This document shows positions 1-7,413 of a stretch of 23,932 bases of DNA, one piece after another. Made by a program: the position numbers and the translations under genes. The notes beneath the pieces were generated by a model. The model ran no database searches and was not told the origin of the DNA. It was given only the letters and a program-made list of their open reading frames with translations. Numbering within the stretch: the stretch's first letter is position 1; each line of letters opens with the position of its first letter. This stretch comes from Desulfurobacterium sp. (GTDB lineage Bacteria > Aquificota > Aquificia > Desulfurobacteriales > Desulfurobacteriaceae): assembly GCA_026988135.1 (NCBI GenBank), contig JALSLT010000016.1, forward strand, positions 1-23,932, read 5' to 3'.

Positions 1-534
1 ACCGATGCGGTTAGGGAAGTTATGCGAAAGATGATTTCGAGAGAGCTCGTTCCTTCCATACATGTTTCAAGTTATGAAGCAGGAAAATTCCTTTACAAAT
101 TTGGCTCTATGTCCAGAGAAGATAAGGTTATCTTTGGATTTCTTGACCAATCGGAGAAGGTGTTGACAGGTATTAATGCGGTAGTGGGAAGAGCCATAAA
201 AGAGAATGTGAGCCTTATCGTTGAAGGGATACACCTTATTCCTGGAGCTTTGGTATCTGAGTTTAAAAAGGCCTATATTGTTCCGATTCTTATAACTACA
301 CTTGAGGAAGATATTCATAAAAGTCGCTTTAAAACAAGAGAAAAAAGCTCCCAGAGAACCAGTAAGAAGTATCTTAAAAACTTTAGGTCTATTAGACTTA
401 TTCAGAGCTATCTGTATTCTCTTGCCAAGGAGAAAGGTGTTCCTATAATAGATAATATAGATTTTGACCAAGCAAGACAGAAAGCGATAGAGGTGATAAC
501 AGATAAACTTCTTGAAGAGTTGGAGATAGGATGA
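1..534 (+). CDS. 2-phosphoglycerate kinase-like P-loop protein (5' truncated by window edge)
   Basis: The frame is open from base 1, upstream of the first in-window ATG at 22, so the gene starts outside the window and 177 C-terminal residues are visible. The stretch TDAVREVMRKM followed later by VEGIHLIPG is typical of the 2-phosphoglycerate kinase family, P-loop kinases first known from methanogens that make 2,3-bisphosphoglycerate precursors. The Walker A loop would lie in the missing N-terminal part, so nucleotide binding cannot be checked here. In bacteria the true substrate of these homologues is uncertain. The stop codon overlaps the ATG of the fluoride channel gene (ATGA), indicating translational coupling. 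Family assignment is fairly secure; the substrate is not. Confidence 0.72.
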   Translation, partial: TDAVREVMRKMISRELVPSIHVSSYEAGKFLYKFGSMSREDKVIFGFLDQSEKVLTGINAVVGRAIKENVSLIVEGIHLIPGALVSEFKKAYIVPILITTLEEDIHKSRFKTREKSSQRTSKKYLKNFRSIRLIQSYLYSLAKEKGVPIIDNIDFDQARQKAIEVITDKLLEELEIG

Positions 535-908
535 TACTTCTTTATATCGGCGTAGGTGGCTTTTTTGGTGCTATTTCGAGATTTTTAATCGCTGGTGCGG
601 TGCAGAAAGTTACAGGTTCGACTTTTCCGGTAGGTACTCTTACCGTTAATATTTTGGGAAGTTTTATTATAGGTGTTCTTGCGATGCTTTTTCAGGATAT
701 CATAGCACCTCAATGGAAAGGTTTTTTTATAACAGGATTTCTTGGTGCTTTAACTACCTTTTCCTCTTTTAGTTACGAAACGGTATCTCTTTTCCAGCAA
801 GGCTTTTTTCTTCAGGGTTTTACTAATGTCCTACTTAATGTTTTTCTGTGTCTGTCGGCTACAGTTACCGGGATGATGGTTTATTTGAAAGCGGTAAGTA
901 TAAAATGA
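531..908 (+). CDS. crcB: Fluoride-specific ion channel CrcB/FluC
   Basis: A 125-residue, very hydrophobic protein with four predicted membrane helices, the normal size for the family. It shows the family signatures GGFFGAISRF near the N-terminus, GTLTVNILGSF in the second helix and TTFSSFSYE in the third. FluC proteins are dual-topology dimers in the inner membrane that let fluoride leak out of the cytoplasm. The ATG overlaps the stop of the upstream kinase-like gene and its own stop overlaps the tlyA start (ATGA at 905-908), so the three genes are one translational unit. No fluoride riboswitch is seen, but the operon leader lies outside the window. Confidence 0.93.
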   Translation: MILLYIGVGGFFGAISRFLIAGAVQKVTGSTFPVGTLTVNILGSFIIGVLAMLFQDIIAPQWKGFFITGFLGALTTFSSFSYETVSLFQQGFFLQGFTNVLLNVFLCLSATVTGMMVYLKAVSIK

Positions 909-1696
909 AGAAAGAACGTATAGATAAGCTTATAGTTGACAAAGGTTTTATTAAAAGTAGAGAAAGAGCGAAAGCCTTGATAATGGCTGGAAAGATTTTT
1001 GTTGACGGGAATATGGTTGATAAATGCGGAACAAAAGTTCCTATTGATTCCACTATTGAAATTAAAGGGACTGATATTCCGTATGTTTCAAGAGGGGGCT
1101 TGAAACTGCAGACTGCTCTTGAAGCTTTTAAGATAGAGCCTAAAAATTTTATCTGTCTTGATATAGGTGCTTCTACAGGCGGATTTACCGATTGTCTTTT
1201 GCAAAGAGGAGCATTGAAAGTTTATGCTGTTGATGTTGGTAGAGGACAGCTTGATTGGAAGTTGAGGCAGGATAGTAGAGTTGTTTCGATAGAGCAGTTT
1301 AATGCAAAGCACCTTTCCAAAAGAGAGATTCCCGATAGAGTGGACCTTGTGGTTGCGGATGTTTCCTTTATTTCTCTTACAAAGATTCTTTCTGTAGCAA
1401 AAAAATTTTTAAAAGATACAGGTGAAATGATAGTCCTTGTAAAGCCTCAATTTGAGCTTTCCAAAAAGGATGTTGACAGATGGAAAGGAGTTATTAGAGA
1501 TTCGAAACTTCATAAAAAAGCTATAGAGAAGATTGTGAGTTTTTCGAAAGAGGAAGGGCTTTATCCGGTTAATCTTGTTCTTTCGGAACCTCGAGGACCC
1601 AAAGGGAATAAAGAGTTTTTAATGCTTATTTCTCTTGATAAAAGAGAGGAATATTTAACAGAGGAAAAGATAGAGGAAGAGATTTCAAAGGTTTGA
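905..1696 (+). CDS. tlyA: TlyA family rRNA (cytidine-2'-O)-methyltransferase
   Basis: A 263-residue protein with an N-terminal S4 RNA-binding domain (about residues 4-60, with SRERAKALIMAGKIFVDG) and an FtsJ-like Rossmann methyltransferase domain. Seen motifs are the SAM-binding loop LDIGASTGGFTDC (85-97), DVGRGQLDWKL (110-120), ADVSFISLTK (151-160) and VKPQFEL (179-185). The family 2'-O-methylates cytidines in 16S/23S rRNA and can determine capreomycin susceptibility. The start was placed at ATG 905 rather than an upstream in-frame GTG at 848: the S4 domain begins directly after it, and the ATG forms an ATGA overlap with the crcB stop. Homologues are sometimes called hemolysin A, a misleading name. 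Confidence 0.93.
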   Translation: MKKERIDKLIVDKGFIKSRERAKALIMAGKIFVDGNMVDKCGTKVPIDSTIEIKGTDIPYVSRGGLKLQTALEAFKIEPKNFICLDIGASTGGFTDCLLQRGALKVYAVDVGRGQLDWKLRQDSRVVSIEQFNAKHLSKREIPDRVDLVVADVSFISLTKILSVAKKFLKDTGEMIVLVKPQFELSKKDVDRWKGVIRDSKLHKKAIEKIVSFSKEEGLYPVNLVLSEPRGPKGNKEFLMLISLDKREEYLTEEKIEEEISKV

Positions 1697-1744
1697 AAAA
1701 TTAAAAAAAAGAGTAAATTTGTAAGGTAAAGAAACAAATAGAAA

Positions 1745-1765
1745 CGGAATTTTCTAAAAATTTCG
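1745..1765 (+). promoter_or_regulatory. Hairpin abutting the rnr ribosome binding site
   Basis: Bases 1745-1753 and 1757-1765 can form a 9-bp stem (one G-U pair, mostly A-U) with a 3-nt CTA loop. It ends directly at the ribosome binding site GGGAGGG (1765-1771) of rnr and shares its first G. It is not followed by a T-run, so it is not a terminator. It may tune translation or mRNA stability of RNase R. A stem this A-U rich would be only marginally stable at high temperature. Function is inferred only. Confidence 0.35.
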
Positions 1766-1776
1766 GGAGGGAAATA

Positions 1777-3894
1777 ATGGAAAGAGTGGATGAAACAGTC
1801 ATTTTCGAAGCTTTACATAAATTAAATAAGCCTCTTAAAACAAGAGAGATTGCAAAATTTTTGGGACTTTTACCGGAAAAAAGAGAAGTTTTAAAAGCTA
1901 AACTGGAAGAACTTGCAAAAAATGGGAAGCTTGTAAAGCTTAAAGGAGCAAAATATGCACTTCCTGAGAAGCTTAACCTTACGATAGGTAAGTTGTGTGT
2001 GTATAAAAACGGTTTTGGTTTTGTTGATCCTCTTGACGGAGGGAAAGGTGTTTTTGTTCCGGGAAAGAATATGGACGGAGCCATGAATGGTGATATTGTT
2101 GCTGTTCAAATAGTAAAAGAGACAAAAGGAGGAAAAAAAGAGGGAAAGATTGTTTCTGTTATAGACAGAGCTGTTAGGAAGGTTGTAGGACGAGTTGAGA
2201 AATTTAAAAAACATGCTTTTGTGGTACCGGAAGATAAGAGGATTCGTTACGATGTGATTCTCACATCTGAGGATTTTGATAAAGTTGAAGATGGGGATTA
2301 TGTAGTTGCGGAAATAGTTTCCTATCCTTCCGAGACTCGTTCTCCCGTGGGAAAAGTTGTTGAAAATCTCGGTAAAGATGGTCCGAAATTAGATATTGAG
2401 CTTGTGATTCGTAAATATGATATTCCTGTGGAGTTTCCTCCGGAAGTTCTGGAAGAGGCTGAAAAGATACCTGATGAGGTATCTGAGAAAGATTTAAAAG
2501 AAAGAGTCGATTTAAGGGAGCAGTTAGCTTTTACGATAGATGGAGAGACCGCAAGGGATTTTGATGATGCAGTTGCCATAGAAAAGCTTTCCAACGGAAA
2601 GTACAGACTTTATGTTCATATTGCAGATGTAACAAATTACGTTAAATCCGGTTCCGGTCTGGACAGAGAAGCTTATGACAGAGGCACAAGTGTTTATTTC
2701 CCGGATAGATGTATTCCGATGCTTCCCGAGAAGCTTTCAAACGGTATCTGCTCCCTTAATCCGCTGGTGGATAGGTTAACTTTTACATGTGAGATGGTTA
2801 TCAATAGGAATGGAGTAGTTGTTGATTCTAAAATTTATAAAAGCGTTATACACAGTAAAGCCAGGTTAACTTACAATATTGCTCAAAAGATTATTGAAGG
2901 AGATAAAGAAACCTGTGAGAAATTTTCTTACGTTGTTGAATCTTTGAATCATATGTATCAGCTTGCGCAAATTCTTTACAGGAAGAGGTATAAACGAGGA
3001 AGTATAGATTTTGATCTTCCTGAACCGGTTGTTGTTCTTAATATGGAGGGAGAACCTGTTGATATTTATAAAGCGAATCGACTGTGGTCTCACAGACTTA
3101 TAGAAGAGTTTATGATTGTTGCCAATGAAACGGTTGCCGAGTTTATGTTTTGGGCGGATTATCCTTCCGTTTATAGGATTCACGAATCACCGGACAGAGA
3201 TAAGCTTGCCGATTTCCTTAATTTTGCTCGCTCTCTCGGCATAAAAACTCCTAATGTTAAAAACGATATTCAGCCAAAGTTATTACAGAAAATACTGGAG
3301 CAGGTAGAAGGTAAATCGGAGGAGAAACTTGTTAACTATTTAATGTTAAGAACGATGGCAAGAGCTAAATATTCGCCGGATAACATAGGGCATTTTGGGC
3401 TTGCTTCCACCTGCTATACTCACTTTACTTCTCCTATTAGAAGGTATGCGGACTTACAACTTCACAGACTTTTAAAAATGGCATTAAAATCCGAATTTAA
3501 TTCGGAGAGTATTTCTATTTGGGAAGAGAAGTTGGAGAAAGTTTGTAAATACATTACCGAGAAATCCATAAATGCCGATGAAGCAGAAAGAGATGTTGTT
3601 CAGCTAAAACAGTTGCAATATGCTGCTAAACATATAGGTGAAGTATTTGAAGGGATTGTAACTGGTGTAAACGAGCAGGGACTTTTTATAGAGACGGTAG
3701 AGGCTCTTATTCCCGGATTTGTTCATGTTTCTGTACTTAAAAACGATTACTATATTTGTATTCCGAAACAGTACTGTCTTTTGGGAGAAAGAACGAAGGC
3801 TATATTTAGGATTGGAGATAAAGTTATGGTTAGGCTTTTAAGTGTTGATATCGAAAGTAGAAAGGCAGAATTTGAAATAGTGAAAAAACTTTGA
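1777..3894 (+). CDS. rnr: Ribonuclease R (RNB/VacB family 3'-5' exoribonuclease)
   Basis: A 705-residue protein with the full RNase R order: N-terminal winged-helix segment (about 1-65), cold-shock OB domains (about 68-215, including KNGFGFVDP), the RNB catalytic domain (about 240-590) and a C-terminal S1 domain (about 621-703, GEVFEGIVTGV). The catalytic metal-binding aspartates sit in DGETARDFDDAV beginning at D255, and the RNB motif HFTSPIRRYADLQLHRLL is present. RNase R degrades structured RNA from the 3' end in mRNA and rRNA quality control. The start has a strong ribosome binding site, GGGAGGG, six bases upstream. About 80 bases without a gene separate it from tlyA; the only structure seen there is the hairpin at 1745-1765. 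Confidence 0.95.
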   Translation: MERVDETVIFEALHKLNKPLKTREIAKFLGLLPEKREVLKAKLEELAKNGKLVKLKGAKYALPEKLNLTIGKLCVYKNGFGFVDPLDGGKGVFVPGKNMDGAMNGDIVAVQIVKETKGGKKEGKIVSVIDRAVRKVVGRVEKFKKHAFVVPEDKRIRYDVILTSEDFDKVEDGDYVVAEIVSYPSETRSPVGKVVENLGKDGPKLDIELVIRKYDIPVEFPPEVLEEAEKIPDEVSEKDLKERVDLREQLAFTIDGETARDFDDAVAIEKLSNGKYRLYVHIADVTNYVKSGSGLDREAYDRGTSVYFPDRCIPMLPEKLSNGICSLNPLVDRLTFTCEMVINRNGVVVDSKIYKSVIHSKARLTYNIAQKIIEGDKETCEKFSYVVESLNHMYQLAQILYRKRYKRGSIDFDLPEPVVVLNMEGEPVDIYKANRLWSHRLIEEFMIVANETVAEFMFWADYPSVYRIHESPDRDKLADFLNFARSLGIKTPNVKNDIQPKLLQKILEQVEGKSEEKLVNYLMLRTMARAKYSPDNIGHFGLASTCYTHFTSPIRRYADLQLHRLLKMALKSEFNSESISIWEEKLEKVCKYITEKSINADEAERDVVQLKQLQYAAKHIGEVFEGIVTGVNEQGLFIETVEALIPGFVHVSVLKNDYYICIPKQYCLLGERTKAIFRIGDKVMVRLLSVDIESRKAEFEIVKKL

Positions 3895-3907
3895 TTGTTA
3901 GTTGAGG

Positions 3908-3934
3908 TTGAAAACGGACTTCTTTTGCTATAAA
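3908..3934 (+). promoter_or_regulatory. Candidate sigma-70-type promoter for rpsT
   Basis: TTGAAA at 3908-3913 and TATAAA at 3929-3934, the latter preceded by TG one base before (TGCTATAAA, an extended -10). The 15-bp spacer is short, so the extended -10 probably matters more. Transcription would start near 3941, leaving a leader of about 40 bases before the rpsT ATG. A TTGACA at 3937-3942 was considered but has no well-spaced -10. Confidence 0.4.
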
Positions 3935-3980
3935 CTTTGACACTGCAAACTTGGAATTTAAATATAAGGAGGTATTCTTA

Positions 3981-4265
3981 ATGCCAAACATTAAATCCGC
4001 AAAGAAGCGTCTTCGCCAGAATATTAAAAGAAGAGAGAGAAATAGACTTTATGTTAGAAGGTTTAAGACAGAATCTAAAAAAGTTTTGAAAGCTGTTGAA
4101 GAGAGGAATCTTGAACTTGCGAAAGATCAACTTAAAATTGCGATGAAGTATATTGAAAGAGCTGCGGCAAGAGGAGTGATTCATAAAAACGGAGCGGCAA
4201 GAAGAATGTCAAAGCTTTCCAAAGCCGTTTCTAAACTTGAAAAGGAACTTTCAGGGCAAGGCTAA
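3981..4265 (+). CDS. rpsT: 30S ribosomal protein S20
   Basis: A 94-residue, highly basic, helical protein beginning MPNIKSAKKRLRQ, the standard S20 N-terminus, with AARGVIHKNGAARRMSKLS near the C-terminus. S20 binds 16S rRNA in the bottom of the small subunit. The ATG at 3981 was chosen over an in-frame start 30 bases upstream because it fits the family N-terminus and has a strong AAGGAGG ribosome binding site at 3966-3972. The gene is followed by a terminator overlapping its last codons. Confidence 0.97.
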   Translation: MPNIKSAKKRLRQNIKRRERNRLYVRRFKTESKKVLKAVEERNLELAKDQLKIAMKYIERAAARGVIHKNGAARRMSKLSKAVSKLEKELSGQG

Positions 4266-4282
4266 TAAGCCTTGTCTTTTTT
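4257..4282 (+). terminator. Rho-independent terminator of rpsT
   Basis: A perfect 7-bp stem CAAGGCT (4257-4263) / AGCCTTG (4268-4274) with an AATA loop, followed by TCTTTTTT. The stem begins inside the last codons of rpsT and includes its stop codon. On the opposite strand the hairpin is not followed by a T-run, so it acts for the plus strand and only weakly, if at all, for the convergent outer-membrane gene ending at 4290. Confidence 0.9.
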
Positions 4283-4289
4283 ATTTCAA

Positions 4290-7199
4290 TTACCATCTTG
4301 CGTTAAGATTTACGCCGGAAGTTACTGTTTCCGAAAAATCCTCGTATTTCACATATCCATTTGTTACAAAATAGTCGCTTATCTGCCAATAAACACTTCC
4401 TCTATAACTGTTGTTTCCGTTAGAGGAGCTCATCCCGAAGTTATATTTAATATCGCCTCCTTGAGGAATTATGGAGATATTTAAACTGGTTGTTGATCTA
4501 TTTTCACCGTTAGATATAATCGTGAAACCTTGTGAAATGGTAAATCTCAATATTTCCGAGGGTGTCCATGTCGATGAGATTGACATTGTATCCGTTGTTT
4601 CGGTAGAGACATTATGTTGAACTGAAGAGGCAACGGATAAGCTCGGGTAAAGTCGGGCATTCGTGTCAAACCTTAGGTTATACGAGGTATTTGTTGTTCT
4701 GGTTTGCTCGTTGGTTCCTCTCGTAACGGTTCCCGATAGTCCTGTATTAAGTCCTGTGAAAAGTTTAGCGTTTATTCCGGAGGTTAAAGTAACTGCAGAG
4801 GTGGTTTTTTCGGAACCTATGAAATTTTCAGTATAACTTGTTCCGGTCCGCCATGAAAGTGTATTTAGAGGAGTTGCTTTTAAATCGAAGTTTATGCCTT
4901 GGGATACACGTTTATCCACATCTTTCATGAAGTAATCGGTTCTTCTGATTCCGCTACTAAACAGGTAGTACTTATATTTCCAACTTCCCGATAATCCATT
5001 GGATATTTTTGAGATTATCTCTTCTCCTTCCCTTGAGGCTCTTTCGTAATTGAGATAGTAGGAAAGTTTGTAAGGTAATTGAACTCTGATATTTGCTCTT
5101 GTAGTATCTCCGTAGGTTGATGTTTTAATAATATCTGTTGTTACATTATCTGTTTTTCCAAAAGCTTCAATCTCTGTTACGTATCCGGTATTTATAATTC
5201 CCGTTACTTTTAAAACAAGTTTTATGTAATTTGCTTTGATTGTAGTGGGTAGAATAAAATCAATGGTTTCGGTTTGATTGTCAAAACTGAAAGGTGTGCT
5301 GGTCAGAATAGGAGTCCAGATATTTCCGTCATCACTTGTGTAGATATCCCAAAGCAAGGTATATATTTCCGCTTCGGTTACGTTACCTCCGATATACAAG
5401 GTTATTAAATCTGTTGGTTCGTATGCTGTATTGATGGCTATATTTTCGTAGGGGGTTTTTAGGTCGATTCCCGTAGAAGTCGAGTAATCACCATCGGTAA
5501 GGAGGGCATTTGGAGTTAGTGTCCCGTCTGTTGGAGTAGCATCTATATTGTTTAGAGCGGTAATGGGAGAAATTTTTATATAGGAAATGCCGGATATTTT
5601 TTTAAGGGAATATTCGTTGTCTGAGAAGTTGATACTTTCAGAAACCGATACGAAAACTTTTCCATTTAAGAAAGCTTTCTTTCCAAAAAAGTTAATGTTT
5701 TGGTTGGTGTTTTTAGTGTAAGTGTCTCTTATATTGTCTGTATTTTCAGATGTTGAAAATGAGTAGGTTATACCTACAGTATTTTTGTAAGTGTAGCCTG
5801 TAGCTATTCTTTTGCCGGTACTTTCACTATCGGTTGTTTCGGATAGTGATCTGTTTTTACTTGCTGTTATCAGTAGATAAGGATATTTGCGATTCCATGT
5901 TGAGGAAAAATTTATGTTGTAGTTTGTTGTTTTGTCATCCCTTCCATCTGAGCTCTTGACCGTTGTTATTCCGGATGAAGAGGAAAGAGTAAATATATCG
6001 TTAGTTAAACGTGTATTTAAGAACGGCCTGAATGTTGATTGCCAGGTAGTATCTTCCGGATAAAATTTCGAATATGTTAGCGAGATAGAGTATTTTATAC
6101 CGTCTGTGATTTCTCCCGGAGTGTTTAATGAGTAACTTTCACTGAAAAAAGAAGTTGTTTCCCCATTTTTTCTACTTTCGCCGTATTGCCATCCGGCAGA
6201 AAAGTTGATGTTCCTATCGATAAAAGGGAAAAAACTTTTGAAGCTGCTTGTTCCTACTATGTATGGTTCTTTTTTCGGTATTACTACCGTTGTTTTTTTT
6301 TCTTTCCCTTGTTCTCTTACCATTTTTTCTTTCTGTTTGCTTTTATGGTTTATCTTTTTAGATTCCGTAAGTATTTTTTGAAGTTTTTTCCGTATAAGCT
6401 TTTGTTCTTTTTTTTCTTTCTTTAAGGATTCTTTTTCAATATTTAGTAACTCTTTTTCTTTAAGTTTTTTTAGTTTTGTTTTTTTCGGTTCTTTTATCTG
6501 GATAGGAGATACTGATCTGATGATAATTTCCGGTTTTCCTCCCTCAGGTGTTTTAGGGGAGGGTTCTACTATCGGTATTTTGGTTTGATTATTTTGCTTT
6601 TCTTTTTTCTCTTCTTTTTTTATAGCTACTTTTAACTTAGAAGTGGGAACTATAAACGTTTTTATCGATAAACTACGCTCTATTTCTTTTTGGAGTCCTT
6701 TAGCTTCTTTCCGGGTTTGTGCTAAAAAGACTCTTACTGTGAAGTAACCTGAATCGGTTTGATAAACAAAAGCTTTTGTTCTGATTTCCTGAGGAAGCTT
6801 TTTGAAAAACCTTTCTGCAGCTTGTCGAGTTTTGTTTGTTATAAGCTGAATGGAATATAGAAAATCATCAGGGGTTTTTACTATTTTTGGTGTAAATCCT
6901 AAAGTTTCTATTTCCGGTAGGAAATTCAGAAGTCTTTTTTTGGAGGAAAAGAGGTAAGCTCTTACTTTATAGGAGTTTTTATCCTTCCATATATAAGAAC
7001 TTCTTTTTAGTTTCTCAGGAAGGAAAAGAAGGAAATTTATCGCTTTATTTCTGTTTTTAAAGCTGGCTATCTCAAAGGAGAAAAGCTGCCCTTTTCGTTT
7101 TGTGGTGATATTTGATTTAAGGGGAAAAGCATAAATTTCGTAACTATTACTCATTAAAATGAAAGTCAAGATACATGTTTTTATTAAGGTTCTCATCAT
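4290..7199 (-). CDS. Large envelope protein: tandem SPOR-like repeats, Lys/Glu linker, beta-barrel with inserted discoidin-like domain
   Basis: A 969-residue protein from the chosen start. Order: Sec signal peptide (about 1-25), two SPOR-like repeats (about 38-108, FSFEIASFKNRNKA, and 113-186, YSIQLITNKTRQAA), a very Lys/Glu-rich linker (about 190-312), then alternating beta-strands (about 325-535). An F5/8 type C (discoidin)-like domain follows (about 540-682, with LLTDGDYSTSTG and WDIYTSDDGNIWTP), then more beta-strands (about 700-969). The chain ends in an aromatic residue (NLNARW), as outer-membrane barrels do. SPOR domains bind denuded peptidoglycan, so the protein may tie the wall to the outer membrane (inference). 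An in-frame ATG at 7241 lies upstream of the predicted transcription start; the ATGATG at 7199/7196 precedes the signal peptide, although its ribosome binding site is weak. No named family was recognised for the whole. Confidence 0.75.
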   Translation of the reverse strand: MMRTLIKTCILTFILMSNSYEIYAFPLKSNITTKRKGQLFSFEIASFKNRNKAINFLLFLPEKLKRSSYIWKDKNSYKVRAYLFSSKKRLLNFLPEIETLGFTPKIVKTPDDFLYSIQLITNKTRQAAERFFKKLPQEIRTKAFVYQTDSGYFTVRVFLAQTRKEAKGLQKEIERSLSIKTFIVPTSKLKVAIKKEEKKEKQNNQTKIPIVEPSPKTPEGGKPEIIIRSVSPIQIKEPKKTKLKKLKEKELLNIEKESLKKEKKEQKLIRKKLQKILTESKKINHKSKQKEKMVREQGKEKKTTVVIPKKEPYIVGTSSFKSFFPFIDRNINFSAGWQYGESRKNGETTSFFSESYSLNTPGEITDGIKYSISLTYSKFYPEDTTWQSTFRPFLNTRLTNDIFTLSSSSGITTVKSSDGRDDKTTNYNINFSSTWNRKYPYLLITASKNRSLSETTDSESTGKRIATGYTYKNTVGITYSFSTSENTDNIRDTYTKNTNQNINFFGKKAFLNGKVFVSVSESINFSDNEYSLKKISGISYIKISPITALNNIDATPTDGTLTPNALLTDGDYSTSTGIDLKTPYENIAINTAYEPTDLITLYIGGNVTEAEIYTLLWDIYTSDDGNIWTPILTSTPFSFDNQTETIDFILPTTIKANYIKLVLKVTGIINTGYVTEIEAFGKTDNVTTDIIKTSTYGDTTRANIRVQLPYKLSYYLNYERASREGEEIISKISNGLSGSWKYKYYLFSSGIRRTDYFMKDVDKRVSQGINFDLKATPLNTLSWRTGTSYTENFIGSEKTTSAVTLTSGINAKLFTGLNTGLSGTVTRGTNEQTRTTNTSYNLRFDTNARLYPSLSVASSVQHNVSTETTDTMSISSTWTPSEILRFTISQGFTIISNGENRSTTSLNISIIPQGGDIKYNFGMSSSNGNNSYRGSVYWQISDYFVTNGYVKYEDFSETVTSGVNLNARW

Positions 7200-7232
7200 T
7201 AAGTCCCGGTATAGCCAGTTAGAATTTAACAT

Positions 7233-7261
7233 TTTATACATTAGTTGATTTTTTTTGTCAA
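7233..7261 (-). promoter_or_regulatory. Near-consensus sigma-70 promoter for the SPOR/barrel gene
   Basis: On the minus strand TTGACA (7261-7256) is followed after exactly 17 bases by TATAAA (7238-7233). Transcription would start near 7226, about 27 bases before the ATG at 7199. This match decides the start of the gene: ATG codons at 7241 and 7232 lie within or upstream of the promoter and cannot be used by this transcript. Confidence 0.7.
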
Positions 7262-7341
7262 TATTTGTTTAGTGTAATGTTGTTTTGTAGCTGTGTTTCA
7301 AATTTATCAGAATTAAGAGTAAAACGAAAGAAAAAACATAG

Positions 7342-7380
7342 TTGGCTTATTACTTGCACAAACTTTAAAGGTTGTATAAT
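7342..7380 (+). promoter_or_regulatory. guaA operon promoter region: sigma-54-like -24/-12 element followed by TATAAT
   Basis: TTGGC at 7342-7346 (the GG at 7344-7345) and TTGCA at 7354-7358 (the GC at 7356-7357) have the GG-N10-GC spacing typical of sigma-54 promoters. Seventeen bases downstream of TTGCA's last base-pair region a perfect TATAAT lies at 7375-7380. Read as sigma-70 instead, TTGCAC (7354-7359) and TATAAT would have a short 15-bp spacer. Either reading gives a leader of a few tens of bases before guaA. Which sigma factor is used cannot be settled from sequence. The rest of the 7200-7413 intergenic stretch holds only the divergent promoter of the barrel gene. Confidence 0.45.
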
Positions 7381-7413
7381 TTCCTTTCAAACTTCATTTT
7401 AAAGAGGGATAAT

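Noticed and set aside
848..904. GTG at 848 as the tlyA start
   Set aside because: It adds 19 residues inside crcB, whereas ATG 905 fits the S4 domain and the ATGA overlap.
3937..3942. Perfect TTGACA upstream of rpsT as a -35 box
   Set aside because: No -10 at 16-18 bases; the nearest candidates would place the transcript start on the ribosome binding site.
6186..6425. Plus-strand open frame rich in Phe and Tyr
   Set aside because: It is the antisense shadow of the Lys/Glu linker of the SPOR/barrel protein; no ribosome binding site.
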